Assembly (NCBI RefSeq): GCF_900168255.1
Contig: NZ_LT799838.1
Span: 2,046,001-2,110,000 of the forward strand
Source: Psychrobacter sp. DAB_AL43B
GTDB lineage: Bacteria > Pseudomonadota > Gammaproteobacteria > Pseudomonadales > Moraxellaceae
DNA: 64,000 nt
Direction: 5' to 3'
The translations under genes and the position numbers were made by a program. Positions 27,557-37,374 of this stretch are shown here, piece by piece. Below the pieces are notes generated by a model that made no database searches, was not told where the DNA came from, and saw only the letters and a list, made by a program, of their open reading frames with translations. The number at the start of each line of letters is the position of its first letter. Position 1 is the first letter of the stretch.

Positions 27557-28204
27557 ATGAAACTACAATCCCTAGTTTTAGCCGCTGCTACTGCACTTAC
27601 TATGACCACTGCTTTTGCTGTACCTGCTGGTACTTGGACAGTTGCTGCTGGCGCACACTATGTTGACCCAAAAAGTGATAATGGTGATGTCACTATAAGT
27701 GGTACAAGCTATGCTGTAGATGTTGATGGCGATGTACGTCCAACTATCAGTGGCGAATACTTCATCGCTAATAACGTTGGTGTTGAATTACTAGCTGCGA
27801 TTCCATTTCATCATGACTTCACTTTAACTGATTCTTTAAATAATGAAATCACAGGTAGAACTCAGCATTTACCACCAACTCTTTCACTACAATATCACTT
27901 CGATGATTATAACCTGCCTATGAACGTAAAACCGTTTGTTGGTGTTGGTGTAAACTATACTACGTTCTTTAAAGAAAAAGCGAATGTTGCAGGTACTGAA
28001 TTAAAGCTTGATGACAGCGTTGGTGTTGCTGGTCATATCGGTCTTGATATCCCATTTGCTGCAACTGAGTCGTTCCGTATTGATGCGCGCTATATGGACA
28101 TTAAGACAGATGCTACGCTAAATATTGGTGGTATTTCACAAGATATCGGTAAAATCGACATTAGCCCTTGGGTTTATGGCGTTGCTTTTGTAAAACAGTT
28201 CTAA
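27557..28204 (+). CDS. ompW: Outer membrane protein OmpW
   Basis: 215 residues. Signal peptide of about 21 residues ending TTAFA, then an eight-stranded beta-barrel. The start of the mature part (AGTWTVAAGAHYVDPKSDNG), the GEYFIANNVGVELLAAIPF strand, and the ending DISPWVYGVAFVKQF are typical of OmpW. It forms a hydrophobic channel in the outer membrane and often responds to osmotic, oxidative or anaerobic stress. GAGGAA precedes the ATG. Single gene with its own promoter and terminator. Confidence 0.93.
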   Translation: MKLQSLVLAAATALTMTTAFAVPAGTWTVAAGAHYVDPKSDNGDVTISGTSYAVDVDGDVRPTISGEYFIANNVGVELLAAIPFHHDFTLTDSLNNEITGRTQHLPPTLSLQYHFDDYNLPMNVKPFVGVGVNYTTFFKEKANVAGTELKLDDSVGVAGHIGLDIPFAATESFRIDARYMDIKTDATLNIGGISQDIGKIDISPWVYGVAFVKQF

Positions 28205-28250
28205 TTTAGCCCATTGCTATGTATTGAAGAACAAAAGTAATAAATAAAAG

Positions 28251-28276
28251 AAGTCAGCTTAGTAGCTGGCTTTTTT
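28251..28276 (+). terminator. Terminator after ompW
   Basis: 9-bp stem AAGTCAGCT/AGCTGGCTT (one G-U) with loop TAGT, followed by six T, 47 bases after the ompW stop. Confidence 0.85.
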
Positions 28277-28317
28277 GTGTCTATCATTTACCTATGTTTC
28301 GATGAAATAACAGATAA

Positions 28318-28347
28318 TAAAAAGACCATCCGTAGACAGTCTTTTCA
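28318..28347 (-). terminator. Weak terminator after aceF
   Basis: On the minus strand AAAAGACT pairs with GGTCTTTTT across a loop of about ten bases, just after the aceF stop at 28380. The stem is short and includes a G-U pair. Confidence 0.5.
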
Positions 28348-28379
28348 TTATTCATATTATTTTTAAGTAATACTAAAAT

Positions 28380-30113
28380 TTATAGCAAGATACGACGTGG
28401 ATCAGCTAATAAGCTAGCAACATAACGAGTAAATACCGCCGCATCAGCACCGTTAATCACACGGTGATCATATGATAACGACAATGGCAACATCAAGCGT
28501 GGCTCAAAAGTTTGCTTAGTAGCACTCCATTTTGGTTGCATAGTTGCTTCTGATGCGCCCAAAATACCCACTTGTGGCCAGTTCACCAGTGGCGTAAACG
28601 CAGTGCCACCTAAGATGCCTTGACTTGAGATGGTAAAGCTTGCACCTTGCAAGTCTTTGGTGCTCAGCTTTTTATCACGAGCTTTAACTGCCAACTCGCC
28701 GATTTCAATGGCGATTTGCTTAATGCCTTTTTCGTGAGCATTTTTAATCACTGGCACGATTAAGCCATCATCTGTCGCTACCGCTATACCCATATTTACG
28801 CTTTTGCGTAGGATAACTTGAGTATTATCATCGCTTAAATGACTGTTAAAGCGCGGATGTTGGGTCAACGCATAAGCCGTTGCTTTGACGATAAAGGCTA
28901 AAATCGTCAGACCAACACCTTCAGCTTTCATACCACCTTTAAGCTCACTACGCAGATTTTCTGTCTCTGTAATATCAGACAAATCAAACTGCGTCACTTG
29001 CGGTAAGTAAGTATTATAATTCAGCTGCGGTATAGACACCTTTTGCAAGCGGGTCAAGTCTTGGGTTTCTGTTTCACCCCAAATCTCAACATTACTCATA
29101 TCAGGCAAGCTTGGTAGGCTGGCTCTAGATGCACCGGCTCCAGTAGCTTGTTTTGTCGTTAGGCTTTGTTTGACATGAGCAAACAAATCTTCTTTTAAGA
29201 TACGCGCATTCAGTGCTGAACCTGCCACCTCACTGATATCCAAACCCAACTGACGTGCAAGCTTACGCACAGCAGGACCAGCATATACTTCAGCTGACTT
29301 CTCATTAACCTGAGTTTCTGTTAGCTTACTGCTAGCGGCAGTCGCAGCGACATTATTCGTCGCAGCCGCAGATTTAACCGCTGCTTGTTTTGGTTCACCT
29401 GTAGTCTGAGTTTGCGGTTCAGACGTAGCAGCTTCTTGCTTACTGGTTGAAGCTTCTTTAACGTCAGGCGTACCAGCTGCATCATTACCAGCTGCAGCGT
29501 CATTACTAACAATAATGATAAAGTCTTGGCCATTGGCAACCATATCGCCCACTTGCACCAGTATTTTTTCAACTTTGCCTGCTTGTGGCGCTGGTACTTC
29601 AACCGAAGCTTTATCTGACTCAATCAGTAAAATTGACTGATCGGCGCTGACTATATCGCCGACACTGACCATAATTTCAGATACTTGCGCTTCATCAACA
29701 CCTAAATCTGGTAGCGCATGGGTAGTCGCTGTTGCTGCTTGTGGAGCAGTTTGAGCGGTATTTGACTCAGCTGCTACTTTATCACTCTGCTCTTCTTTCT
29801 CCGTCTCTTCTTGCTTAGTATCACTAGACTTATCTTGATTGTCAGCGATAGGTGTCTCTTTACCTTGGCTATCATCTTGACTGTCAGCATCGCTTTCAAT
29901 CTCAATCAACACCATACCTTCACTGACTTGATCGCCAACTGCAACATTAATTTTAGTTACTTTACCAGCAGCAGAGCTTGGTACTTCGACCGAGGCTTTA
30001 TCAGATTCAATCAGGATAATATTATCGTCTTTTGTAATGACATCACCAACTTCAACCATAATCTCACTGACTTCGGCACTATCGACACCCAAATCGGGGG
30101 CTTTAATTTCCAT
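28380..30113 (-). CDS. aceF: Pyruvate dehydrogenase E2 (dihydrolipoamide acetyltransferase)
   Basis: 577 residues. Two lipoyl domains with the lipoylated Lys in IESDKASVEVP at Lys39 and Lys168, an Ala/Gln/Thr-rich linker, the subunit-binding domain (YAGPAVRKLARQLGLDISEV, about 277-296) and the catalytic domain ending with DHRVINGADA (His about 550). Transfers the acetyl group from E1 to CoA. AAGGAG precedes the ATG and aceE ends 22 bases upstream, so the two form an operon. E3 (lpd) is not in the window and must be encoded elsewhere. Confidence 0.95.
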   Translation of the reverse strand: MEIKAPDLGVDSAEVSEIMVEVGDVITKDDNIILIESDKASVEVPSSAAGKVTKINVAVGDQVSEGMVLIEIESDADSQDDSQGKETPIADNQDKSSDTKQEETEKEEQSDKVAAESNTAQTAPQAATATTHALPDLGVDEAQVSEIMVSVGDIVSADQSILLIESDKASVEVPAPQAGKVEKILVQVGDMVANGQDFIIIVSNDAAAGNDAAGTPDVKEASTSKQEAATSEPQTQTTGEPKQAAVKSAAATNNVAATAASSKLTETQVNEKSAEVYAGPAVRKLARQLGLDISEVAGSALNARILKEDLFAHVKQSLTTKQATGAGASRASLPSLPDMSNVEIWGETETQDLTRLQKVSIPQLNYNTYLPQVTQFDLSDITETENLRSELKGGMKAEGVGLTILAFIVKATAYALTQHPRFNSHLSDDNTQVILRKSVNMGIAVATDDGLIVPVIKNAHEKGIKQIAIEIGELAVKARDKKLSTKDLQGASFTISSQGILGGTAFTPLVNWPQVGILGASEATMQPKWSATKQTFEPRLMLPLSLSYDHRVINGADAAVFTRYVASLLADPRRILL

Positions 30114-30135
30114 GTTTTATCTCCTTGTCTTATGG

Positions 30136-32967
30136 TTATTTTTCTTTGACGTCATCATCATTGAGCAAGGCTGCATCGGCTTGATCTTCAGCGCGACCTT
30201 CACTGCTTATCTCTTCATCATCTTCAGCGACAAACTCAGGTACTGGGTTTGGATTGATATGGTCAGGTGTTGGTGCTGGAGCATCTGGGAAGTGATCATA
30301 GTGCGGCTGTTGCTGCCATGCAGGTGGTTGATCCGCTTCGATACCGAAGCTTGAAATTGCGTCTTTTACCAAGCGCATTTCAACTTCGCCTTCGTCAGCC
30401 AAACGTTTGAGCGTTGCCACAACGATATGCGCCGCATCGACATGGAAGAAGCTACGTAGATTCTCACGGGTATCAGAGCGACCATAACCATCGGTACCAA
30501 GCGTGGTATAAGGACGGTTATCAGGTAACCAAGCACGGATTTGTTCTGAATAATTGCGCATGTAGTCTGTTGCTGCAACGACCACACCTTCGTGCGGAGC
30601 AAGTTGCTCAGTGATCCACGAAACTTTTTCTTCTTCCATAGGATGCAGACGATTGTAATCATCACAAGCCATACCATCACGAGTCAGCTCGTTAAAGCTG
30701 GTCACGCTCCAAACGTTGGAGGTGATGTTAAACTCATCTTGTAATATGCGCGCCGCCTTTTGCACTTCACGTAAGATAACACCAGAACCTAATAGTTGTA
30801 CTTGAGTTGAGCCATTATCTTCAAGTAAATACATACCGCGCTTAATGCCTTCTTCTGCGCCTTCTGGCATCGCTGGCTGGTCGTAGTTTTCATTCATTAG
30901 CGTCAAGTAATAATAAACACGTTCGCCTTCACCATACATACGACGCAGACCATCATGCATCACGACTGCCAGCTCATACCCAAAGCATGGATCATAAGTC
31001 ACACAGTTAGGCACCACGTTAAATAGAATTTGCGAATGACCATCTTGATGCTGTAAGCCTTCGCCATTTAGCGTGGTACGACCAGCCGTTGCGCCTAGTA
31101 AGAAGCCTTGCGCTTGACAATCGCCTGCTGCCCAAGCCAAATCACCAACACGTTGGAAACCGAACATTGAGTAGTAAATATACATCGGAATCATCGGTAA
31201 TGCGTTCACAGAGTAGCTGGTTGCTAAGGCGATCCACGTACTCATTGCGCCAGCTTCGTTGATGCCTTCTTCCAACATATGACCATCAATAGCTTCTTTA
31301 TAACCCATCAAAGCTTCGCTATCTTCTGGCGTATATTTTTGCCCAACAGCCGAGTAAATACCCAATTGACGGAACATACCTTCTAAACCAAAGGTGCGTG
31401 CTTCGTCAGGTACGATAGGTACCACACGATCTTGAATGTCTTTATTTTTGAGCATAGCAGCTAGTAGACGCACAAACACCATAGTGGTCGACTGCTCTTT
31501 TCCGTTGCTGCCTTTTAAGACGCGATCAAAAATCGACAACTCAGGAATATTTAAAGGAATATGCCCACTGCGGCGATTTGGCAGATGACCACCTAACGCT
31601 TCACGACGACCTTTAAGATACTTCATCTCTGCTGAATCTTCGGCTGGACGATAAAACGGTAGCGTCTCTAATTGCTCATCGGTAAATGGCAAATCAAAGC
31701 GATCGCGGAAATACATCAAGCCTTCTTGATCAAGCTTTTTAACCTGATGCGATTTATTCACCGCTTGGGTTTGGGTAGATAGACCATAACCTTTAACCGT
31801 TTTGACCAAAATAACGGTTGGTTGATCTTTGGTCTTCATTGCTTCACTAAATGCCGCATAGACCTTCATTGGATCATGACCACCACGGTTCAAACGTGAG
31901 ATTTCTTCATCCGTCAAGGCATCTGCCATCTCTTCCAACTCTGGATATTTACCAAAGAATTCTTTACGGGTAAATTCAGGCGTTCTCGCTTCATACAGCT
32001 GATACTCACCGTCGACCGCTTCTTCCATACGGTGTTTGAGAACACCCGTATGATCCTTATCGAGTAATGAATCCCAATTCCCGCCCCAAACGACTTTAAT
32101 CACCCGCCAGCCTGCACCGCGGAATACGGATTCTAACTCTTGAATGATCTTACCGTTACCACGAACCGGACCATCAAGGCGTTGCAAGTTACAGTTAACA
32201 ACCCATATGAGGTTATCCAACTTCTCACGACCAGCAAGAGAAATTGCACCCAAGCTTTCTGGTTCGTCAGTCTCGCCATCCCCTAAGAATGTCCAAATCT
32301 TGCGACCTTCTTTCTCTAACAATCCACGGTTTTCCATATAGCGATGGACGTGGGCATGGTAGATTGACATGATAGGACCTAAGCCCATCGAAACGGTTGG
32401 AAACTGCCAATAATCAGGCATTAAGTACGGATGTGGATAGCTTGATAGACCTTTACCACCGACTTCACGGCGGAAGTTTTCTAGCTGCTCTTCAGTCAAG
32501 CGACCTTCTAAATAAGAACGCGCATAGATACCAGGTGCTGAGTGACCTTGGTAGTAAATCATATCGCCACCGAAATGATCGCTGGCAGCACGGAAGAAAT
32601 GGTTAAAACCTGTTTCATAAAGGGTCGCACTTGAGGCGAATGTCGCTAAGTGACCACCCAAATCGTCATCGTTTTTATTAGCGCGCATGACCATTGCCAA
32701 GGCATTGTAGCGAATCAAGGCACGAATTTTGCGCTCGATCGTCAAGTCACCTGGATACATCGGTTCATCTTCAACGGCGATGGTATTGATATAAGCCGTA
32801 TCGAGACGGTTAAATGGTAGGCCTTCTTGCACCCCCATGTTATATAAGGCTTTTAATAAGAACTGCGCACGATCTTTATCAGCATGCTTAATCACAGACT
32901 CAAAAGCTTGGAGCCATTCCTGCGTTTCGCTGCTATCAGCATCCTTGTAATAATTCATCTTTTTCAA
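30136..32967 (-). CDS. aceE: Pyruvate dehydrogenase E1, homodimeric
   Basis: 943 residues. The thiamine-diphosphate motif GDGETDEPES (about 230) through NLIWVVNCNLQRLDGPVRG is diagnostic of the homodimeric AceE type. The N-terminal region with TAYINTIA and the SSYPHPYLMPDYWQFPTVSMG segment also match. Length is above the E. coli 887 because of an acidic C-terminal extension (about the last 50 residues, rich in D and E). Decarboxylates pyruvate and acetylates E2. AAGGA lies nine bases before the ATG. No pdhR-type regulator is next to it. Confidence 0.95.
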   Translation of the reverse strand: MKKMNYYKDADSSETQEWLQAFESVIKHADKDRAQFLLKALYNMGVQEGLPFNRLDTAYINTIAVEDEPMYPGDLTIERKIRALIRYNALAMVMRANKNDDDLGGHLATFASSATLYETGFNHFFRAASDHFGGDMIYYQGHSAPGIYARSYLEGRLTEEQLENFRREVGGKGLSSYPHPYLMPDYWQFPTVSMGLGPIMSIYHAHVHRYMENRGLLEKEGRKIWTFLGDGETDEPESLGAISLAGREKLDNLIWVVNCNLQRLDGPVRGNGKIIQELESVFRGAGWRVIKVVWGGNWDSLLDKDHTGVLKHRMEEAVDGEYQLYEARTPEFTRKEFFGKYPELEEMADALTDEEISRLNRGGHDPMKVYAAFSEAMKTKDQPTVILVKTVKGYGLSTQTQAVNKSHQVKKLDQEGLMYFRDRFDLPFTDEQLETLPFYRPAEDSAEMKYLKGRREALGGHLPNRRSGHIPLNIPELSIFDRVLKGSNGKEQSTTMVFVRLLAAMLKNKDIQDRVVPIVPDEARTFGLEGMFRQLGIYSAVGQKYTPEDSEALMGYKEAIDGHMLEEGINEAGAMSTWIALATSYSVNALPMIPMYIYYSMFGFQRVGDLAWAAGDCQAQGFLLGATAGRTTLNGEGLQHQDGHSQILFNVVPNCVTYDPCFGYELAVVMHDGLRRMYGEGERVYYYLTLMNENYDQPAMPEGAEEGIKRGMYLLEDNGSTQVQLLGSGVILREVQKAARILQDEFNITSNVWSVTSFNELTRDGMACDDYNRLHPMEEEKVSWITEQLAPHEGVVVAATDYMRNYSEQIRAWLPDNRPYTTLGTDGYGRSDTRENLRSFFHVDAAHIVVATLKRLADEGEVEMRLVKDAISSFGIEADQPPAWQQQPHYDHFPDAPAPTPDHINPNPVPEFVAEDDEEISSEGRAEDQADAALLNDDDVKEK

Positions 32968-33703
32968 TCCTTGTTATCAGTCAGCCCTGCATGATGGCAG
33001 GGTCTTATTAATTAAATAGTGTGTAATGAGCAAACGCTTTACTTGATGACTTCCTTGCTGCATCTAAGCATTCCATTGTCTTATGCGATTTATATACAGC
33101 TAAGTTATACAAAATAGTGGCACTGTACATTAGCATACCTGTTGAATAAGCATAATTATAAAATAGAATATACACTTAACTGTGTCTATTCAGTCATTAA
33201 ATGATTATGGCAGTCTATTATAGGCGCTTATGAGTCAATTGTTTATGGCTGTAGAGAAATGATGATATGACAAGTATTTCTAAAATAAATAGTGATTATT
33301 TTTTTGGGGTGTTTAAGAAAATTGTTTGGATATTGCTAATAGAGAATATTGTGTAGCATAGATTTGTATTTGGTCATAATAAAACCGCCATGCATCTGTT
33401 TTTCAGGAAAATAACGTCTAACCACAGCAGTGATTCAAGTACTAAAAATACTTGATGAATATTTTTCCCTTCATTAGTAGAGAGCTTAGGATTATTATAA
33501 ATTGGTATAGCTGTATTTTCCAGATGAAGGTTTTATTTTTTACACATTAAGAACCACTATTGTTTTACTTCTAGTGATATTATGTGATTATTTGTAATAA
33601 AATATTTTAAAGCTAAAATTGGATTTTATTAAATCTTTACATGCATAAAAACCAATCGAAGTAATAGCAGTTTGATCAAAATTAAGCTAATAGAGGATAT
33701 GGT
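32968..33703. other. Long intergenic region upstream of aceE
   Basis: 736 bases without a gene, separating two divergent starts. A small hairpin (CCCTGC at 32985-32990, GCAGGG at 32997-33002) lies in the aceE leader just upstream of its ribosome-binding site. A second inverted repeat, TCAAGTA (33435-33441) with TACTTGA (33449-33455), stands in the middle. The rest is AT-rich with no RNA gene or ORF I can support. The aceE promoter must be here. Confidence 0.5.
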
Positions 33704-34168
33704 ATGAAAAGTTTTAATTTTTTTCGCAGTATTTTATTAGCTAACTTAGCGTCGATGCTAATGCTAAGTAACGCTCATGCCAGTAACACATTAAAGATGG
33801 ACTTAACCGCAAATCAAGTCATTAAAAATGATGAAGGAATAATCATTTATATACCAGTTCGCACGGCTCCAGTTGGAGCGGTTATCCAGTATAAAGCTAT
33901 TTATAGCAATATAATTAATAAAGATATTCAAGATTTAGCGGTCGTATTACCTATTCCTGCTAATATGACTTTTACTGGTGAAGCAAATCCAGCAAGCGCT
34001 CAAGCGAGTATCGATGGTAAGAATTACGGAGATATACCATTGATGCGTAAAATGGAGGGAAAAATGGTTAAAATTCCATTCTCTGAATACCGTACTTTGC
34101 GCTGGAATATAAAACTGTTACCAGCGCAGAAATCAGCCGCTGTCGCTCTAAATACAATTGTTAACTAA
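33704..34168 (+). CDS. Exported protein, DUF11-like Ig-type domain, unknown function
   Basis: 154 residues. Signal peptide of about 26 residues ending SNAHA. The mature part contains GAVIQYKAIYSNIINKDIQD followed by VVLPIPANMTF, the pattern of DUF11-like domains (a 'Y...N...L.D.LP..' immunoglobulin-like fold found in surface proteins). It ends soon after one domain, so it is a single-domain periplasmic or surface protein. AGAGGA precedes the ATG. Followed 60 bases later by a possible lipoprotein gene on the same strand. Function unknown. Confidence 0.65.
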   Translation: MKSFNFFRSILLANLASMLMLSNAHASNTLKMDLTANQVIKNDEGIIIYIPVRTAPVGAVIQYKAIYSNIINKDIQDLAVVLPIPANMTFTGEANPASAQASIDGKNYGDIPLMRKMEGKMVKIPFSEYRTLRWNIKLLPAQKSAAVALNTIVN

Positions 34169-34228
34169 GTCTCAAATTACCAGCACTGACCTCTATCAGC
34201 TTACTATTCACTATAAGGTGTTTACATT

Positions 34229-35002
34229 ATGCTCCATTCTGCTATTAAAGTAGCCACTTATAAAAACCCTATTTATGCTGCATTGTCAGCTGTGTTGTTA
34301 TTATCGACTGCCTCGTGCGTATCAACCGCACCTTCTGCAACTCAAATCGGCACCATGAATACAGCTGATTATTGTCAGAGTCAGACTCTAACACCTTCCT
34401 ATAAAAACCAAACTACGCAGCAGCGTGCTATGAGCTGTATGCTGGCAGAGCTACAACATTATCAACAAACAAACATGACAGCACATCAACAGTATTTTGC
34501 CTACAAAGCTCAAGCTTGGCTCAACTATGCCATCCATAAAGACAGCATGAATAGCCGCTCACCTGCCGGACTAGAAGCAGCACAATCTGCAGAAACCATC
34601 CTGCAAGCGTTAAAAAATGGTACGGAACAAGACCTTACTCTCATTGAAGACATACCAAAAACATCGGCGCTAATGCGACCTGATTTATGGGCGAATTTAA
34701 GCGCCCTCAAAGACAGCGGTGGTATCGTAAGTGCTCCTCGTGAAATAGCATTTAGTGAAGTGGCATTAATCTGGGCAGCGACAGACCAATGCGAGCATAG
34801 CTCACGGCAGGCAGGCAGCCATTTCCGCATGGCAGACCGCTGGCTTGAACAGGCACGTGAAGCTTTCGTCAATGCTCATGATTCTAAAACAAATATTGCC
34901 TTACAAGATCTTGTCGTACGTTATTACGAGCAATACGCAACTCTAGATTCAAGTGGTGATCGTTGTAATGGTCAAGTGTTACCATCCCTCGACCAGATGT
35001 AG
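34229..35002 (+). CDS. Putative lipoprotein, unknown function
   Basis: 257 residues. A hydrophobic N-terminus (about 14-28) ends in STASC, giving a plausible but non-ideal lipobox with Cys30 as the acylation site (Thr instead of Leu at -3). The mature part is predicted helical, with several Gln/Ala-rich helices and four further Cys, including ADQCEHSSRQAGSHF. Helical-repeat-like spacing suggests a TPR-type scaffold, but I do not recognise a family. AAGGTG precedes the ATG. Last gene before a strong terminator; probably co-transcribed with the DUF11-like gene. Confidence 0.6.
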   Translation: MLHSAIKVATYKNPIYAALSAVLLLSTASCVSTAPSATQIGTMNTADYCQSQTLTPSYKNQTTQQRAMSCMLAELQHYQQTNMTAHQQYFAYKAQAWLNYAIHKDSMNSRSPAGLEAAQSAETILQALKNGTEQDLTLIEDIPKTSALMRPDLWANLSALKDSGGIVSAPREIAFSEVALIWAATDQCEHSSRQAGSHFRMADRWLEQAREAFVNAHDSKTNIALQDLVVRYYEQYATLDSSGDRCNGQVLPSLDQM

Positions 35003-35055
35003 ATACATCAACCGCTGCAAATTTTTTATAAGCCTAATGAATAAAATTTAGCCAT

Positions 35056-35088
35056 AAAAAAATCCAACATTTAAATGTCGGATTTTTT
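35056..35088 (+). terminator. Bidirectional terminator after the lipoprotein gene
   Basis: 14-bp stem with one mismatch (AAAAAATCCAACAT with ATGTCGGATTTTTT, loop TTAA), flanked by A and T runs; also serves the convergent TetR gene. Confidence 0.9.
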
Positions 35089-35122
35089 ATGCAATATCTA
35101 TCTGCAAAATTTAATACACAGA

Positions 35123-35815
35123 TTAACGGTTTTTACGTGGTAGTTTTTCTGGTAAATAGCAGCGTAAATAAGCGATAGATGCTGTATTCGCTTCTTGTAA
35201 ATACTTATCTGTAATGCGCTCATGACGGCGATAAGATACGGTAAAGATGGCGTTAATAATACTGAAGGTAATCAATAACACATCTTGAATATCTTCGAAC
35301 TTTGGTACTTCATAACGCTCAGATAAGCGCTTATAGATCAGCTGAACGACTTGATGGTCCATATGCTCGCCAAAACTATCACCTACAAAATCAGGCGTGT
35401 TGGTACCATAAATCAATTTAGCTTTGGTCTGATCTTCATCAAAAATCTTCACACAACGATCAATTAGTCCGGTTAAATAGCCTTGCCATCTATCATAGTT
35501 ATCCGTTTCGACTGTAGTTAACCCTTCTAAGATATCGATTGCATTCAAAAAGCGCAATGCTAAGAATATGGCTTCAATGTTAGGGAAGAAATGGTAAGCA
35601 GAGGCTCTTGGAATACCTGCTTCTTCACATACAGCGGCTAAAGTGATATCATTAATAGCTTTAGTTTCACTCAGTTTTTTAGCACCCATCAATAATTTTT
35701 GACGGCGTGCACGGCCTTGCTGACTGGTAAATTTAAATTTATTAGGCACCAGCTTTTTTGCCAGCTCCGAATCTACCAGTACATCTTCAATTTTGTCGTC
35801 TTTATTTTCACTCAT
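35123..35815 (-). CDS. TetR-family transcriptional regulator
   Basis: 230 residues. N-terminal HTH: ITLAAVCEEAGIPRASAYHFFPN (about residues 58-80), preceded by a basic RRQKLLMGAKKLSE helix. The C-terminal ligand domain is not assignable. An ATG at 35863 would add 16 residues, but the ATG at 35815 has AAGAGA seven bases upstream and is preferred. No obvious palindromic operator was found next to it. It is convergent with the lipoprotein gene and upstream genes are on the same strand, so targets are unknown. Confidence 0.85.
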   Translation of the reverse strand: MSENKDDKIEDVLVDSELAKKLVPNKFKFTSQQGRARRQKLLMGAKKLSETKAINDITLAAVCEEAGIPRASAYHFFPNIEAIFLALRFLNAIDILEGLTTVETDNYDRWQGYLTGLIDRCVKIFDEDQTKAKLIYGTNTPDFVGDSFGEHMDHQVVQLIYKRLSERYEVPKFEDIQDVLLITFSIINAIFTVSYRRHERITDKYLQEANTASIAYLRCYLPEKLPRKNR

Positions 35816-36029
35816 GAGAAATCTCTTAATGTTACGCCCTATCTTTATAAATATAGTCTTCATCGGATAGCATGTGCCCTAAATCGAAGGGCCACCTCTA
35901 TCAACCAGTAATTTGGGCTAATAGTACCGCCACTACACTCAACGAAGAGGCATGATAAACGCTTGTACACTCTCAAGCAAGGGGCATGAATAGGTTAAAA
36001 AACAATTAATCAACTAATTATAAAAAAAG

Positions 36030-37055
36030 TTAATTGTGCAGCTTTATTTTCGCTCTTATAATACCATGATCGATGACTCTATCTGCATAATCCCACTTCA
36101 AATGGTCATTAAAATAGTCAACTCGTTCAACCTGACCAAGCGAAAACTTACTATCAGGTAGAAATTCTTCCGAAACAAATAACTGATCTATTACTTCTGG
36201 CATACCTTGATAAATATGGGTATATGCCACATCTTTCATCCAGCCATAACGCGCTTGGATTCGAGCAGCATCAAACAATGCAACGTCGCGCATACTTTTG
36301 TCGTAATTGACTTCGCCTGTCTCTGTCATTAATTGGGTAGTAACACTATCAGTGACGTCATTCATATCACCCAACAAAATCAATGGCTCACGAGTATGTC
36401 GTAAGCGCTCTATGACAGACATACGAATAGAGGCTGCTTCTGCGGCACGCATACATAAACTACGAAGCTTGGCACGGACTCGGATATTTGGATCGTCCAT
36501 ATCTTCTAAAAGATTGCCTGCTTCATCGCGCAAGAAAAAAGCACGTTTACTTTTTAGATGCGCGGTAATGATCGTTATCGGTTGCCCAAATGCATTGACA
36601 CGTAATATGAGCGGCGGACGATTAAAGCGCTCATAAGGACCAATATCAGGGATATCAATCACCGCCTTTGGAGCGACTTCTTCAAGCAAACTACTTTCTA
36701 ATTGCTCAAATCGGCTAATAATACCAACTGCAGGGGTATTTTGTGCCCCTTTACCTTGTGTATAAGGACTTGCTCTATTATTACTTGCCAGCGGAATCAC
36801 CACGTGTTCAGGCTTAAAACCCAATGACACTGCCAATGCTTCAAGTGCATTGCTGTCCCACACTTCCTGTACTGCAATGATATCAGCATGTGCTTTTGCT
36901 AATAAGTCTGTAATACCACGCAGCTTATGTTCGTATTCACGATCACTATAAGCGGGCGCATTTGGATAATAAAGTCGGTTAGGGTTGGCAAAATTGAGCA
37001 AGTTAGCAGTGGCTATGTAAAACTGCTTATGATTACTTTCAGTATTATTGCTCAT
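36030..37055 (-). CDS. Endonuclease/exonuclease/phosphatase-fold protein
   Basis: 341 residues, no signal peptide. The metal-dependent EEP fold is shown by IATANLLNFANP at the start, the catalytic IAVQEVWD, TAHLKSKR, LLGDMNDVTDSVT and the final VIDHGII with its active-site His. Family members cleave phosphodiesters in DNA, RNA or lipids; a DNA-repair role as in ExoIII is not shown, since the motifs are closer to the general EEP clan. Single gene on the minus strand, with weak ribosome-binding site. Confidence 0.82.
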   Translation of the reverse strand: MSNNTESNHKQFYIATANLLNFANPNRLYYPNAPAYSDREYEHKLRGITDLLAKAHADIIAVQEVWDSNALEALAVSLGFKPEHVVIPLASNNRASPYTQGKGAQNTPAVGIISRFEQLESSLLEEVAPKAVIDIPDIGPYERFNRPPLILRVNAFGQPITIITAHLKSKRAFFLRDEAGNLLEDMDDPNIRVRAKLRSLCMRAAEAASIRMSVIERLRHTREPLILLGDMNDVTDSVTTQLMTETGEVNYDKSMRDVALFDAARIQARYGWMKDVAYTHIYQGMPEVIDQLFVSEEFLPDSKFSLGQVERVDYFNDHLKWDYADRVIDHGIIRAKIKLHN

Positions 37056-37152
37056 AAATTACCTATTATTATTTTCAAGCTTTATTTTCGCTAGCTATTT
37101 TTGATAATCAGCTATATTTTCACTAGGTATATTCATACATAGTAATATACAG

Positions 37153-37188
37153 CAAAAAAGCCTCCAAAGAAATCTTTGGAAGCTTTAA
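37153..37188 (-). terminator. Terminator after the glycine-zipper gene
   Basis: Minus-strand stem of about 15 bp (AAAGCTTCCAAAGA with TCTTTGGAGGCTTT, one bulge) with T6 after it. It lies 187 bases past the stop of the 37375-38052 gene. The rest of the 37056-37374 gap is featureless. Confidence 0.8.
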
Positions 37189-37374
37189 AATAGCATAAAA
37201 CTGGATTATTTTGCCCTTGAATAAAGGGAGTATACAATCGAACTAAATCTAGTAATGAGATAGTAAGCTTTAGCATTGTTTACTTACTTAAATTAAATAC
37301 GCTATTAATTGTACTTAATTAATATCAGGCTATCTATCTCTGCTATTGAGTACTCTATTAATTGAATAGATGGA

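Noticed and set aside
29321..29623. 100-codon frame inside aceF on the same strand
   Set aside because: Leu/Lys/Arg-rich shadow of the Ala/Gln/Thr-rich linker of aceF in another frame.
36030..37055. Exonuclease III (xthA) assignment
   Set aside because: The catalytic motifs place it in the EEP clan, but the N-terminus and the VIDHGII end are not those of ExoIII, so no repair role is claimed.
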